The notes below the pieces were generated by a model. The model ran no database searches and was not told the origin of the DNA. It saw only the letters and a list, made by a program, of their open reading frames with translations. This document shows, in pieces, positions 1 to 7,289 of a stretch of 7,289 bases of DNA. The first letter of the stretch is position 1. Each line of letters begins with the position of its first letter. The translations under genes were made by a program, and so were the position numbers. Source of the stretch: Acidobacteriota bacterium (lineage in GTDB: Bacteria > Acidobacteriota > Vicinamibacteria > Vicinamibacterales > UBA2999); the NCBI GenBank assembly GCA_947465645.1, contig CANIBQ010000157.1, forward strand, positions 1 to 7,289, given 5' to 3'.

Positions 1-1798
1 CCCGCAGCTCGAACCGGCCGGAGGGTCCGCGCTCGGCACCGCTGTCGGAGGAGGCAAACGCCGAATTGATCTTGTAGAGAAAGAACACGCGCGTCGCCGT
101 CGCGGGCACTTCACTTTCGACCGAGGTGGTCAGATCGTGGATCCGTTCGGAGTCGGTGCGCACGACGGAGCCGGCGGCGCGCATCAGGCGGGCCTGATCG
201 GGTGAGTCGCGGCGCCAGTCGGCCGTAGTCTGGGTGTAGTCCACCGACGCGCGAACACCATCCAGCAGATCCCGGCTGAGACGAACTCCCCATCCCCTCG
301 CGTCGAAATCGCCTGCCGACGCCACGTAGTAGTGGCCGACCGTGGCCGCCGCCGTGTCGGGGAGCGAGACGCCGAAGAGCGTCACGATCTGGTTGTCGAC
401 GTTCTCACGGAACGTCCGCACGCCGATCATCACATCCGCGATCCATTGATGTTCGACCGACACCTCGACGTGATCGATCTGCTCAGAATGAAGCGCACTG
501 CCAGGCGCCACAGGCGAAAAGGTTCGCTCGGGCGGCAGCCACAGAACCGTTGAGGGCGGCAGGAACTCGTCAGCGCCAGGCGCCACTTCGCGACGCGATG
601 CCGCCGCGTGAAGGCGGAAACTGCTGCCGCGAACCGGGGCGATGCTGACGGCCGCCTGGGGACTGAGGAGCCCGCGATCGGCGAGGTAGTCGTAGCGGGC
701 GTACTTCGCGCCGTAGCTCACGTCGATCTTCGGGGAGATCGACCAGTGATCGTAGGCGTAGACCGCGCCCACGTTGCGGGCGCCGTCGGCGACGGCCGCG
801 AGCGCGTCGACATTGCCGCCGAAGTAGCGCTGCGTGCCATAGGACACGCCGGTTTCGTACTTGTGCGTCGCCGGCTCCCGGCGGACGTAGGCGCCCGACA
901 GGATCCATGACGAGAGGTCGCCCTGTGTCATGGCGCCGCGCATCGACCAGTCGCCACCGATCGTCGGCGCCGACAGCGTGACGTAGGTGACACCGCGCGG
1001 AGCGCCGAGGTCGAGCGAGAAGAGGTCCTGCGGCCGTTCGAACGAGGTCCGGGTCAGCAGGTTGACCTGTCCGTTCAGCGGGAGGTCCGCGAACCACCCC
1101 GACGCCGTCCGCGTTGAGGAAGCAAGGGCGCCGCCGCTGCTGACGGCACCCTCGGCAACGGACTCGTCACCAGCTGGAATAAAGCCGATGTCCGCGTCCT
1201 TGAGCACGCTTCGTTTGAGGTGGCGGAGACGCCAGGCGACCTCGCCATGGTCATGCGCGGCGGGCTCGGAAACGGCCGCGTCCCCGGCAGCGGCGGCGGT
1301 GGCACCAACACCGGCTTCGAGCACCGGCGGCTCGCCGCTGGTCCCGGCACTGGTCCCTGTGCTGCTCCCGGCGCTGCTCCCGGCGCGTCTGGTCAGCGCA
1401 ATCGCCGACACATTGCGGGCCGTCGCATTCACCTGGACGATGCGGCCGCGGGTCGGAATGTAGCCCTGGAGGTGAGCGCGAAGGAGATACGGCCCGGCGG
1501 GCAGGTTGCGGAGTGAAAACGTCCCGTCCTGTTCGGACACCGCAAAGGCGCTGGTCGCCCCGACAGCCGATACCACTGCGCCCGCCAGGGCCTGGCCCTG
1601 GTCGTCGCGCACGGTGCCGTGCAGGTCACCCTGCGAGACGCCAGCGGCGAGCTGGCTGGCGGCGCTCCCCTGGTGCGCCCGGTTCTTTGCCTGCGCGACC
1701 GCCTGGACCTGCGCCGAGGCTGGCACAGCGCCACCCAGGCACACCAAGACGGGCACTGCGCAGAGCGCGGAGAGCCGTGGCATCACCAACCCGCTCAT
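1..1798 (-). CDS. TonB-dependent-receptor-like outer-membrane protein with N-terminal carboxypeptidase-regulatory-like domain (3' end outside window)
   Basis: Seen: an uninterrupted frame of 599 codons from ATG at 1798 to the window edge, so the C-terminus is missing. Residues 1-29 form a signal peptide ending in an ASA|Q cleavage site. Residues about 57-135 match the carboxypeptidase-regulatory-like fold, with GTVRDDQGQALAGAVV, then DGTFSLRNLPAGPY and a following LQGY. A Gly/Ser/Thr linker (138-154) and an Ala-rich stretch follow, then VAWRLRHLKRSVLKDAD near 188-203. From about 240 onward the residues alternate in beta-barrel style, with many aromatic, Gly and Asp residues. Known: this domain order occurs in Oar/SusC-like receptors and is common in Acidobacteriota. 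I see no clear TonB box or plug domain between the linker and the barrel, so transport activity and substrate are unknown. It starts 9 bases after the preceding gene with no good Shine-Dalgarno, suggesting translational coupling. An alternative start is the ATG at 1783, which gives a more compact signal peptide. Confidence 0.82.
   Translation of the reverse strand, partial: MSGLVMPRLSALCAVPVLVCLGGAVPASAQVQAVAQAKNRAHQGSAASQLAAGVSQGDLHGTVRDDQGQALAGAVVSAVGATSAFAVSEQDGTFSLRNLPAGPYLLRAHLQGYIPTRGRIVQVNATARNVSAIALTRRAGSSAGSSTGTSAGTSGEPPVLEAGVGATAAAAGDAAVSEPAAHDHGEVAWRLRHLKRSVLKDADIGFIPAGDESVAEGAVSSGGALASSTRTASGWFADLPLNGQVNLLTRTSFERPQDLFSLDLGAPRGVTYVTLSAPTIGGDWSMRGAMTQGDLSSWILSGAYVRREPATHKYETGVSYGTQRYFGGNVDALAAVADGARNVGAVYAYDHWSISPKIDVSYGAKYARYDYLADRGLLSPQAAVSIAPVRGSSFRLHAAASRREVAPGADEFLPPSTVLWLPPERTFSPVAPGSALHSEQIDHVEVSVEHQWIADVMIGVRTFRENVDNQIVTLFGVSLPDTAAATVGHYYVASAGDFDARGWGVRLSRDLLDGVRASVDYTQTTADWRRDSPDQARLMRAAGSVVRTDSERIHDLTTSVESEVPATATRVFFLYKINSAFASSDSGAERGPSGRFELR
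1337..1384 (-). repeat. Four tandem 12-bp repeats encoding a Gly/Ser/Thr linker
   Basis: On the plus strand the four units are GCTGGTCCCGGC, ACTGGTCCCTGT, GCTGCTCCCGGC and GCTGCTCCCGGC. On the coding (minus) strand they encode AGSS, AGSS, TGTS and AGTS. The unit is a multiple of three, so gain or loss of copies would change linker length without breaking the frame. The linker joins the regulatory-like domain to the rest of the receptor-like protein. Confidence 0.8.
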
Positions 1799-1807
1799 GA
1801 TACGCCG

Positions 1808-2902
1808 TTACGAGGCGTTGACCGTGAAATTCACGTTCCTCGTTACCGACTTGCCGGCGGCCTTGTCGGTGACCTTGATCTCGAGCCGGTAGTCGCCAGC
1901 CGGGAAACTGGCCAGCGGAACCCCCTGAGCTGCCTGGAGTTGATGGCCAGCGGCCAGACTGAAGTCAGGCGGGAGCGTCTGGGCGTTGAGGTCTTGCGGC
2001 GAGGTCTTGTTGAAGTACTTCTCGGTTTCGCCCGTCTTCTGGTGGAAGCTGTACTCGACGGTCACGTTCGGCTTGGTCGTCACCGGGTCGGCCTCGGCGC
2101 CATAAATCAGGAAAATCACGGTCAACTCGCTCATCTTCGCGAACTTGGCGTCGACCGAGGGTACGAGCTTCAACAAGCCGAACACGAAGGGATTTTCCTG
2201 CTGCTGCTGAGCGCTGAGCGCGCTCGACATCTCTTCGATGCCACCCGCGATGATCGAGCTCGTCACCAGGCCAGGCGCCTTGTAGTCCGGGACCGTGAGC
2301 CGCTTCCGGAGCAGGCCCGTCTTGGCCACCTGCTTCTTGTCGCCGGTCGACTGATCCTTTACCGCCACGAAGACGTCGTACTCCCCGGCCGGCAGTTCCA
2401 TCGCCCGCTGCCACGCACCATCGGCACGCACGTTGACAAAGTAGTTGAACTCCCACGCGTAGACCGGGCGGGCCGCCGGCGGCTGGTTGCGGTCGCGGTT
2501 GCTGGCGGGCGCAGCCGCCGCGGCCGGCACAGCGGCAGGCGCGGCGGTTCTGGATACGGCTCGGATGTAGATGGCCGCGTTGGGCGACGTCAGGTCAGCC
2601 CGGTCCACCCTCAGCTCGAACGGGACATAGGCCATGCTTTCCCGGGCGCGCATGAAGTGGTTGAAGTTCCACTTGATCTCGACGTCGCCCTGGGCCTGAT
2701 CGGCTGGCGAACCGGCCGGATCGGCGGTGCTCACCTGATCGACCAGCTGCACCAGCGCGGTCACATCCTCCTGCTGGTTCTTGCTGCGTTTTTCTTCAGC
2801 CTTCTTGTCGACCTTCGGCGGCGCCTGCGCGAAGAGCGCGGGCGACCCGCTGCCGACAAGGGCGGCGGCGACGCAGAGGACGAGGACGCGACGAATATTC
2901 AT
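1808..2902 (-). CDS. Secreted 364-residue protein with two beta-sandwich-like modules, function unknown
   Basis: Seen: residues 1-25 form a signal peptide (MNIRRV, then a hydrophobic run and LFA|QA). A charged, Lys/Glu-rich segment follows (30-45). Residues 75-200 form a first beta-rich module, split by an Ala/Pro linker at 119-145. Residues 255-363 form a second. Both carry a similar late motif: LPAGEYDVFVAVKDQSTGDKK (169-190) and FPAGDYRLEIKVTDKAAGKS (333-352), suggesting internal duplication of an Ig- or transthyretin-like fold. TVPDYKAPGLVTSS (203-216) and a QQQQ run (232-235) lie between them. The style resembles the C-terminal parts of GWxTD/VWA-type secreted proteins of Acidobacteriota, but no GWxTD motif is present, so I assign no function. 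The ATG at 2902 is chosen because it gives the signal peptide, has AGAGAGG at 2907-2913, and lies 61 bases below a good promoter. It is first in an apparent operon with the downstream receptor-like gene, and a periplasmic or surface partner role is inferred. Confidence 0.85.
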   Translation of the reverse strand: MNIRRVLVLCVAAALVGSGSPALFAQAPPKVDKKAEEKRSKNQQEDVTALVQLVDQVSTADPAGSPADQAQGDVEIKWNFNHFMRARESMAYVPFELRVDRADLTSPNAAIYIRAVSRTAAPAAVPAAAAAPASNRDRNQPPAARPVYAWEFNYFVNVRADGAWQRAMELPAGEYDVFVAVKDQSTGDKKQVAKTGLLRKRLTVPDYKAPGLVTSSIIAGGIEEMSSALSAQQQQENPFVFGLLKLVPSVDAKFAKMSELTVIFLIYGAEADPVTTKPNVTVEYSFHQKTGETEKYFNKTSPQDLNAQTLPPDFSLAAGHQLQAAQGVPLASFPAGDYRLEIKVTDKAAGKSVTRNVNFTVNAS

Positions 2903-2914
2903 TATGCCTCTCTT

Positions 2915-2967
2915 CTCACAGTGAGCAGCCCCCCCCGGGGGGGGCCGATTCCGGTAACCGAATCGGC
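2915..2967. repeat. Three consecutive palindromes in the leader/operator region of the minus-strand operon
   Basis: Three inverted repeats lie almost end to end. CTCAC-A-GTGAG is at 2915-2925. GCCCCCCCCGGGGGGGGC is at 2928-2945, a perfect 18-bp palindrome. GCCGATTC (2944-2951) pairs with GAATCGGC (2960-2967) around an 8-base centre that is itself nearly palindromic. The last one spans the predicted transcription start of the minus-strand operon, at about -4 to +20, where a repressor would be expected to bind. The first two would form hairpins in the mRNA leader just before the ribosome-binding site. Confidence 0.7.
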
Positions 2968-2969
2968 TG

Positions 2970-2998
2970 ATCATAGGCGCGTACAGATGGCGAGTCAA
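2970..2998 (-). promoter_or_regulatory. Sigma70-type promoter for the secreted protein/receptor operon
   Basis: On the minus strand, TTGACT (2998-2993) and TATGAT (2975-2970) are separated by exactly 17 bases. Each hexamer matches the consensus at five of six positions. The predicted start of transcription is near 2963, giving a leader of about 61 bases before the ATG at 2902. Confidence 0.7.
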
Positions 2999-3064
2999 TC
3001 GGCCAAAATGAAAGAAATGCTCCGGTAATTGCCCATCCGTCCAGCTTCGCCCCAGCCCCGCGCG

Positions 3065-3073
3065 TGCTATCAT
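3065..3073 (+). promoter_or_regulatory. Possible extended -10 promoter for glgC
   Basis: TG-C-TATCAT at 3065-3073 fits an extended -10 element (TGnTATAAT) with one mismatch. No convincing -35 box is seen at the right distance; TTCGCC is the nearest and is poor. Transcription would start near 3080, leaving a leader of about 48 bases. The element lies in the divergent gap between the minus-strand operon and glgC. Confidence 0.4.
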
Positions 3074-3128
3074 CGCCAACCTGCGGAGCCCCCTCCGTGA
3101 CGTGGACGAGTGACGCCAGACCGCCATC

Positions 3129-4419
3129 ATGGAACTCGACGATATCCTGGTCATCCTGCTCGCGGGCGGCGCTGGTGAGCGGCTCTCCCCCCTGACCAAG
3201 GAGCGCGCCAAGCCGGCGGTCTATTTCGGCGGACCGTATCGCATCATCGACTTCACGCTCAGCAACTGCATCAACTCGGGACTCCGCCGCATTTTCATCG
3301 CCACCCAGTACAAGTCGCTGTCGCTCAACCGCCACATCCGGATGGGGTGGAACGTCGTCTCTGAAGAGCTCGGGGAGTTCATCGAGATGCTGCCGCCGCA
3401 GAAACGCGTCGGGGAGCACTGGTACCTCGGCACGGCGGACGCCGTCTTTCAGAATCTCTACTCCATCTCCCGTGAGTCGGCGAGCCATGTGATCGTGCTG
3501 TCGGGCGACCACGTCTACAAGATGGACTACGCGAAGATGCTCCGCTTCCACGTCGAGCACAACGCGGATGCCACACTTGCCACGATCGAGGTACCGGTCG
3601 CCGACGGGGCCCGATTCGGCATCGTCAGCATCGACGAAGCAGACCGCGTCATCGGTTTCCAGGAAAAGCCGCAGGCACCGACTCCCGTGCCCGGGTCGCC
3701 GGATGTCGCGCTTGCCTCGATGGGGATCTACATCTTCCGCGCCGAGGTCCTCGAGCGCGCCCTCGAAGACGACGCGACACGGCAGGACAGCGAGCACGAC
3801 TTCGGCAAGAACATCATCCCGTCGTTGATCCAATACGTCGCCGGTCTACTCCTACCGGTTCCACGACGAGAACAAGAAAGCGGCGAAATACTGGCGCGAC
3901 ATCGGCACGCTCGATGCGTATTTCGATGCGAGCATGGACCTCTGCCAGGTCAACCCCGAATTCAACCTGTACGACCCGGAGTGGCCGCTGCGCACCTACA
4001 TGCCGCAAGCGCCGCCCGCCAAGTTCGTGTTTGCGGAGGAAGGACGCCGCTGCGGCCAGGCGCTCGACTCGGTGATCTCAGGGGGCTGCATCATCTCGGG
4101 CAGCCGGATCAGTGGCAGCATCCTGGGACCCAACGTCCGGGTCCACAGCTTTTGCGACATCGAGCAGTCCATTCTGATGCCCGACGTGCGGGTTGGCCGG
4201 CACGCGCGCATCCGGCGCGCCATCATCGATCGCGACGTGCTCATCCCGCGTGGCGCCCTGATTGGGTACGACCCGGAGGAGGATCGCCGCCGCCACGCAG
4301 TCACCGACAACGGCATCGTCGTCGTGACGGCTGAAGACGAGCCGCTGATTGGACCGATTAGCGAGGAGGCGCTCAGGCACGAAGCGGGGGCCGACCGCGG
4401 CGGGACGGCTTCCGCGTAG
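3129..4419 (+). CDS. glgC: Glucose-1-phosphate adenylyltransferase (ADP-glucose pyrophosphorylase), with apparent frameshift
   Basis: Makes ADP-glucose and pyrophosphate from ATP and glucose-1-phosphate, the committed step of bacterial glycogen synthesis, in the cytoplasm. Seen in the first frame: nucleotide-binding LAGGAGERLSPLTKERAKPAV (residues 11-31), FGGPYRIIDFTLSNCINSG (33-51), WYLGTADAV (98-106), SGDHVYKMDY (125-134), GFQEKP with the sugar-phosphate-binding Lys (176-181) and SEHDFGKNIIPSLI (221-234). The match then jumps to the +1 frame: VYSYRFHDENKKAAKYWRDIGTLDAYF, VNPEFNLYDPEWPLRTY, and a left-handed beta-helix tail with SGGCIISGS and VRVGRHARIRRAIIDRDVLIP, ending at TAG 4417-4419. 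The switch must lie between 3829 and about 3846, because a +1-frame TGA sits at 3826-3828. Removing one base there gives 429 residues, close to the 431 of E. coli GlgC. Without correction the first frame runs on to 4334 as nonsense. It could be a sequencing/assembly error or a recent mutation. No strong Shine-Dalgarno precedes the ATG. eno follows after 36 bases. Confidence 0.9.
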
Positions 4420-5789
<1,370 letters not shown>

Positions 5790-5790
<1 letters not shown>

Positions 5791-6551
5791 TGCTGCGGCT
5801 CGTTCTGCTGCGCCACGGCGAAAGCGACTGGAACCGTGAGAACCGGTTCACCGGCTGGACCGACGTCGACCTGAGCGAGAAGGGACGCGGCGAGGCGCGC
5901 GAAGCCGGGCGCCTCATGGCCGCCGAAACGTTCGAGTTCGATGTGGCCTACACATCGGTCCTGAAGCGTGCCGTCCGGACGCTCTGGATCGCGCTCGACG
6001 AGATGGACCTGCTCTGGATCCCGGTCCATCGCTCGTGGCGACTCAACGAGCGCCACTACGGTGCGCTGCAGGGGCTGAACAAGGCCGAGACCGCCGCGGC
6101 GCACGGCGAGGCGCAGGTCAAGATCTGGCGCCGCAGCTACGACATCCCGCCCCCGCCGCTCACGGCAGAGGACCCGCGGCATCCATCGCATGATCGGCGC
6201 TACGCCGGCCTCTCCCGGAAGGAGCTGCCGCTGACCGAGTCGCTGAAAGACACGGTCGCGCGGTTCCTGCCCTACTGGCACGAGACGATCGCCCCCGACA
6301 TCCGCGCCGGCAAGCGAGTCATCATCGCCGCCCACGGCAACAGCCTCCGTGCGCTCGTCAAGTACCTGGACAACGTCTCGGAGGAGGAAATCGTCGGGCT
6401 GAACATCCCGACCGGCGTACCGCTCGTCTACCTGCTCAACAACGAGCTGAAGCCGCTGCAGAAGTTCTATCTGGGTGACCAGGACGCGGTCAGGCGCGCC
6501 GCCGATGCGGTGGCGAATCAGGGGAGTTCGAAAGTAGAAGGTAAGAAGTAG
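5790..6551 (+). CDS. gpmA: 2,3-bisphosphoglycerate-dependent phosphoglycerate mutase
   Basis: Interconverts 3-phosphoglycerate and 2-phosphoglycerate, the step next to enolase, through a phosphohistidine intermediate. Seen: [18 protein letters not shown] (6-23) with catalytic His9, SVLKRAVRT (56-64) with a substrate-binding Arg, [15 protein letters not shown] (84-98) with the acid/base Glu87, YDIPPPP (117-123), the LTESLKDT segment, and [10 protein letters not shown] (180-189) with the second active-site His182. The 253-residue length fits the family (E. coli 250). The start is fixed by the ATG that overlaps the eno stop as TGATG, a classic coupling arrangement; no separate Shine-Dalgarno is evident. 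The last eight residues after VANQG (SSKVEGKK) are mostly encoded by the first units of a heptad repeat, and that repeat also supplies the TAG stop. Confidence 0.97.
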
Positions 6552-6632
6552 GAAGTACGTAGGAAGGGCGGCCCGCGGCCGCCCACTTTCTACCTACCTT
6601 CCACTTCTTACTTCTTACTTCCTACCTACTCC
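6530..6632. repeat. Facing purine-rich heptad arrays between convergent genes
   Basis: Left array, plus strand: GAAAGTA, GAAGGTA, AGAAGTA, GGAAGTA, one C, then GTAGGAA (6530-6565). It overlaps the last codons and TAG of gpmA. Right array, read on the minus strand from 6632 down to 6585: GGAGTAG, GTAGGAA, GTAAGAA, GTAAGAA, GTGGAAG, GTAGGTA, then GAAAGT. Its first unit contains the TAG of the convergent gene. The two arrays are roughly complementary and flank a G+C hairpin. The whole block could fold into a long imperfect hairpin. Because 7 is not a multiple of 3, the recurrent TAG/TAA triplets fall in different frames, making the block a stop cassette for each incoming gene. Confidence 0.85.
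6566..6584. terminator. Probable bidirectional terminator hairpin
   Basis: GGGCGGCC (6566-6573) and GGCCGCCC (6577-6584) are exact complements around a CGC loop, at the centre of the gap between gpmA and the convergent minus-strand gene. The stem is extended by the flanking heptad arrays. There is no strict U tract. On the plus strand it is followed by pyrimidine-rich ACTTTCTACC, so intrinsic termination is plausible but not textbook. Confidence 0.55.
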
Positions 6633-6928
6633 ACCGCTTCCTTCTGATCCTCCGCGCCGATGCGAAGCGAGCGCAGAAAGCGGCGGTCGTTGGCAGTCAA
6701 ATCAAACGCCCGCTGAGCGGGCAGGAGACGGGCCGGGGTGGTGACCTTGGTCACCGCGGTCCCGTTGTTCCGGTTCACGAAACCGACGACAGCCTCGAGC
6801 GTCACTCGCATGTCGAAGCCGGCCTCTCGCGCCCGGGCGCGGCAGGCTTCCACCTCGGGGTTTTCGGCGACGGCAGCGGCGATCGCGTCAGCCAGCTCTT
6901 TGGCGAACCGGTTTACGACGTCATCCAT
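6626..6928 (-). CDS. Small conserved-looking protein, 100 residues, function unknown
   Basis: I do not recognise a named family. The protein starts MDDVVNRFAKELADAIAAAVAENPEVEACRARAREAG, predicted as an acidic amphipathic helix pair with one Cys (residue 28). Next comes FDMRVTLEAVVGFVNRN (37-53), a variable middle, and a basic C-terminal signature FDLTANDRRFLRSLRI (75-90) ahead of an acidic tail. No signal peptide or membrane segment is seen, so it is probably cytoplasmic. The ATG at 6928 is strongly supported by AGGAGG seven bases upstream. The frame remains open upstream to a TTG at 7027, but that stretch is leader-like and would bury the ribosome-binding site. It has its own consensus promoter and a leader of about 137 bases. 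It converges on gpmA, and its TAG lies in the first unit of a heptad array. Confidence 0.8.
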   Translation of the reverse strand: MDDVVNRFAKELADAIAAAVAENPEVEACRARAREAGFDMRVTLEAVVGFVNRNNGTAVTKVTTPARLLPAQRAFDLTANDRRFLRSLRIGAEDQKEAVE

Positions 6929-6935
6929 TCCAGGT

Positions 6936-6941
6936 CCTCCT
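6936..6941 (-). promoter_or_regulatory. Strong Shine-Dalgarno (AGGAGG) fixing the start of the 100-residue gene
   Basis: AGGAGG on the minus strand with a 7-base spacer to the ATG at 6928. It is the only perfect ribosome-binding site in the window and decides against the longer upstream start. Confidence 0.85.
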
Positions 6942-7049
6942 ACAGCCGCCGCCGGGCCGGGATCCGGAGGCGTCTCCCAATCCGAACCTGCCGTGACCGG
7001 GGAGATCTGGCAGAGATTGGGCACCAAAAGTGTTCATTTACAGTGGTTT

Positions 7050-7064
7050 AGCCTCATGAAGGCT
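7050..7064 (-). promoter_or_regulatory. Hairpin at the predicted 5' end of the leader of the 100-residue gene
   Basis: AGCCT-TCATG-AGGCT on the minus strand is a perfect 5-bp stem with a 5-base loop. It begins within a base or two of the transcription start predicted from the promoter at 7072-7100. A 5'-terminal stem of this kind could protect the transcript or mark a regulated leader. The remaining leader to 6942 shows no riboswitch I can name. Confidence 0.4.
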
Positions 7065-7071
7065 GCGCGCC

Positions 7072-7100
7072 ATTGTAGAGACAGCCTGCAGGGGTGTCAA
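7072..7100 (-). promoter_or_regulatory. Near-perfect sigma70 promoter for the 100-residue gene
   Basis: TTGACA (7100-7095) is a perfect -35 and TACAAT (7077-7072) matches the -10 consensus at five of six positions, with a spacer of exactly 17 bases. The predicted start is near 7065. It is the strongest promoter visible in the window. Confidence 0.8.
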
Positions 7101-7219
7101 CAAAGCGGCGTTTGTCGCCCATTTTTGAATACTCCGAACGGACGACCTGCCTGCCCCAACAGGCGGCGGTCTGGTAACCAGGGATACACAAGGGGTTGGA
7201 GTAAGATCGCCGGCACCCG
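7101..7219. other. Intergenic region upstream of the minus-strand promoter
   Basis: No confident gene is visible. An inverted repeat GCCTG-CCCCAA-CAGGC lies at 7149-7164, with outer GACC/GGTC bases at 7144-7147 and 7168-7171 that could extend it. It could be a regulator site or an upstream terminator. TAAGAT at 7202-7207 is a poor candidate -10 for a plus-strand gene. Two minus-strand frames happen to be open here but have no start or ribosome-binding context. Confidence 0.4.
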
Positions 7220-7289
7220 ATGGAATCGGTCCCGCGCCAACGTCTCTACTGCGCGCCTGACGACCTCGCGGACACCAGCCCGGAAACCG
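7220..7289 (+). CDS. Possible 5' end of a divergent gene (cut by window edge)
   Basis: ATG at 7220 opens a frame of 23 codons to the window edge (begins MESVPRQRLYCAPDDLADT). There is no good Shine-Dalgarno. If TAAGAT at 7202-7207 is a -10 box, the mRNA would be almost leaderless. The call rests only on the open frame and the divergent layout; no family can be named. Confidence 0.25.
   Translation, partial: MESVPRQRLYCAPDDLADTSPET

Noticed and set aside
570..1350. Minus-strand frames at 570-1097 and 1075-1350
   Set aside because: They are out-of-frame shadows of the receptor-like gene, whose frame is open across the whole region.
1730..1745. Possible lipobox (VLVC) in the receptor-like signal peptide
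   Set aside because: The residue before the Cys is Val rather than Gly, Ala or Ser, and a good ASA|Q signal peptidase I site follows.
1619..3028. A 469-codon plus-strand open frame opposite the secreted protein
   Set aside because: It is antisense to a gene with a signal peptide, promoter and ribosome-binding site. Its residues are Arg/His/Gly-rich shadow sequence with no domain pattern.
2903..3211. N-terminal extension of the secreted protein to an ATG at 3211
   Set aside because: It would run through the promoter, the palindromes and the start of glgC, and would bury the signal peptide.
3826..3849. Programmed +1 frameshift in glgC
   Set aside because: There is no in-frame stop or slippery sequence at the shift point in the original frame, and GlgC is not known to use recoding. 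Error or mutation is simpler.
6929..7027. Longer form of the 100-residue protein from a TTG at 7027
   Set aside because: A perfect AGGAGG sits 7 bases before the internal ATG at 6928, and the upstream part is low-complexity Pro/Gly sequence typical of a leader.

Overview
The window is about two-thirds G+C and strongly coding. It looks like a chromosomal stretch of a diderm bacterium. The best guess is Acidobacteriota, perhaps the Vicinamibacteria. The guess rests on a large outer-membrane receptor with an N-terminal carboxypeptidase-regulatory-like domain, secreted proteins with PAG-x-Y beta-sandwich motifs, and purine-rich heptanucleotide intergenic repeats. This is inference from style, not from a marker gene. 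No mobile element, CRISPR array, tRNA or rRNA is visible.

Layout. (1) Positions 1-2998, minus strand: a consensus-like sigma70 promoter (2970-2998) and a leader with three stacked palindromes precede a secreted 364-residue protein (1808-2902). Nine bases later, and in the same frame, comes a TonB-dependent-receptor-like outer-membrane protein (1798 down to position 1, cut by the window edge). The second reading frame is open for 599 codons. (2) Positions 3065-6551, plus strand: glgC (ADP-glucose pyrophosphorylase, with an apparent one-base frameshift near 3829-3840), eno (enolase) and gpmA (BPG-dependent phosphoglycerate mutase). glgC and eno are 36 bases apart, and eno overlaps gpmA by one base, so they are probably co-transcribed. 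(3) Positions 6530-6632: two facing purine-rich heptad arrays around a G+C hairpin separate gpmA from a convergent gene. (4) Positions 6626-7100, minus strand: a small 100-residue protein of unknown function with a perfect AGGAGG, a 137-base leader and a near-perfect sigma70 promoter. (5) Positions 7101-7289: intergenic DNA and possibly the first codons of a divergent plus-strand gene.

How the genes work together. GpmA and Eno catalyse consecutive steps (3-phosphoglycerate to 2-phosphoglycerate to phosphoenolpyruvate). GlgC commits glucose-1-phosphate to glycogen. The plus-strand cluster therefore ties carbon storage to lower glycolysis. The minus-strand pair is an envelope module: a periplasmic or surface beta-sandwich protein made together with an outer-membrane barrel.

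The most unusual signal is a family of 7-bp repeats that abut or contain the TAG stop codon of three different genes (glgC, gpmA and the 100-residue gene). They are always purine-rich on the coding strand. No complete new defence or metabolic system is visible.
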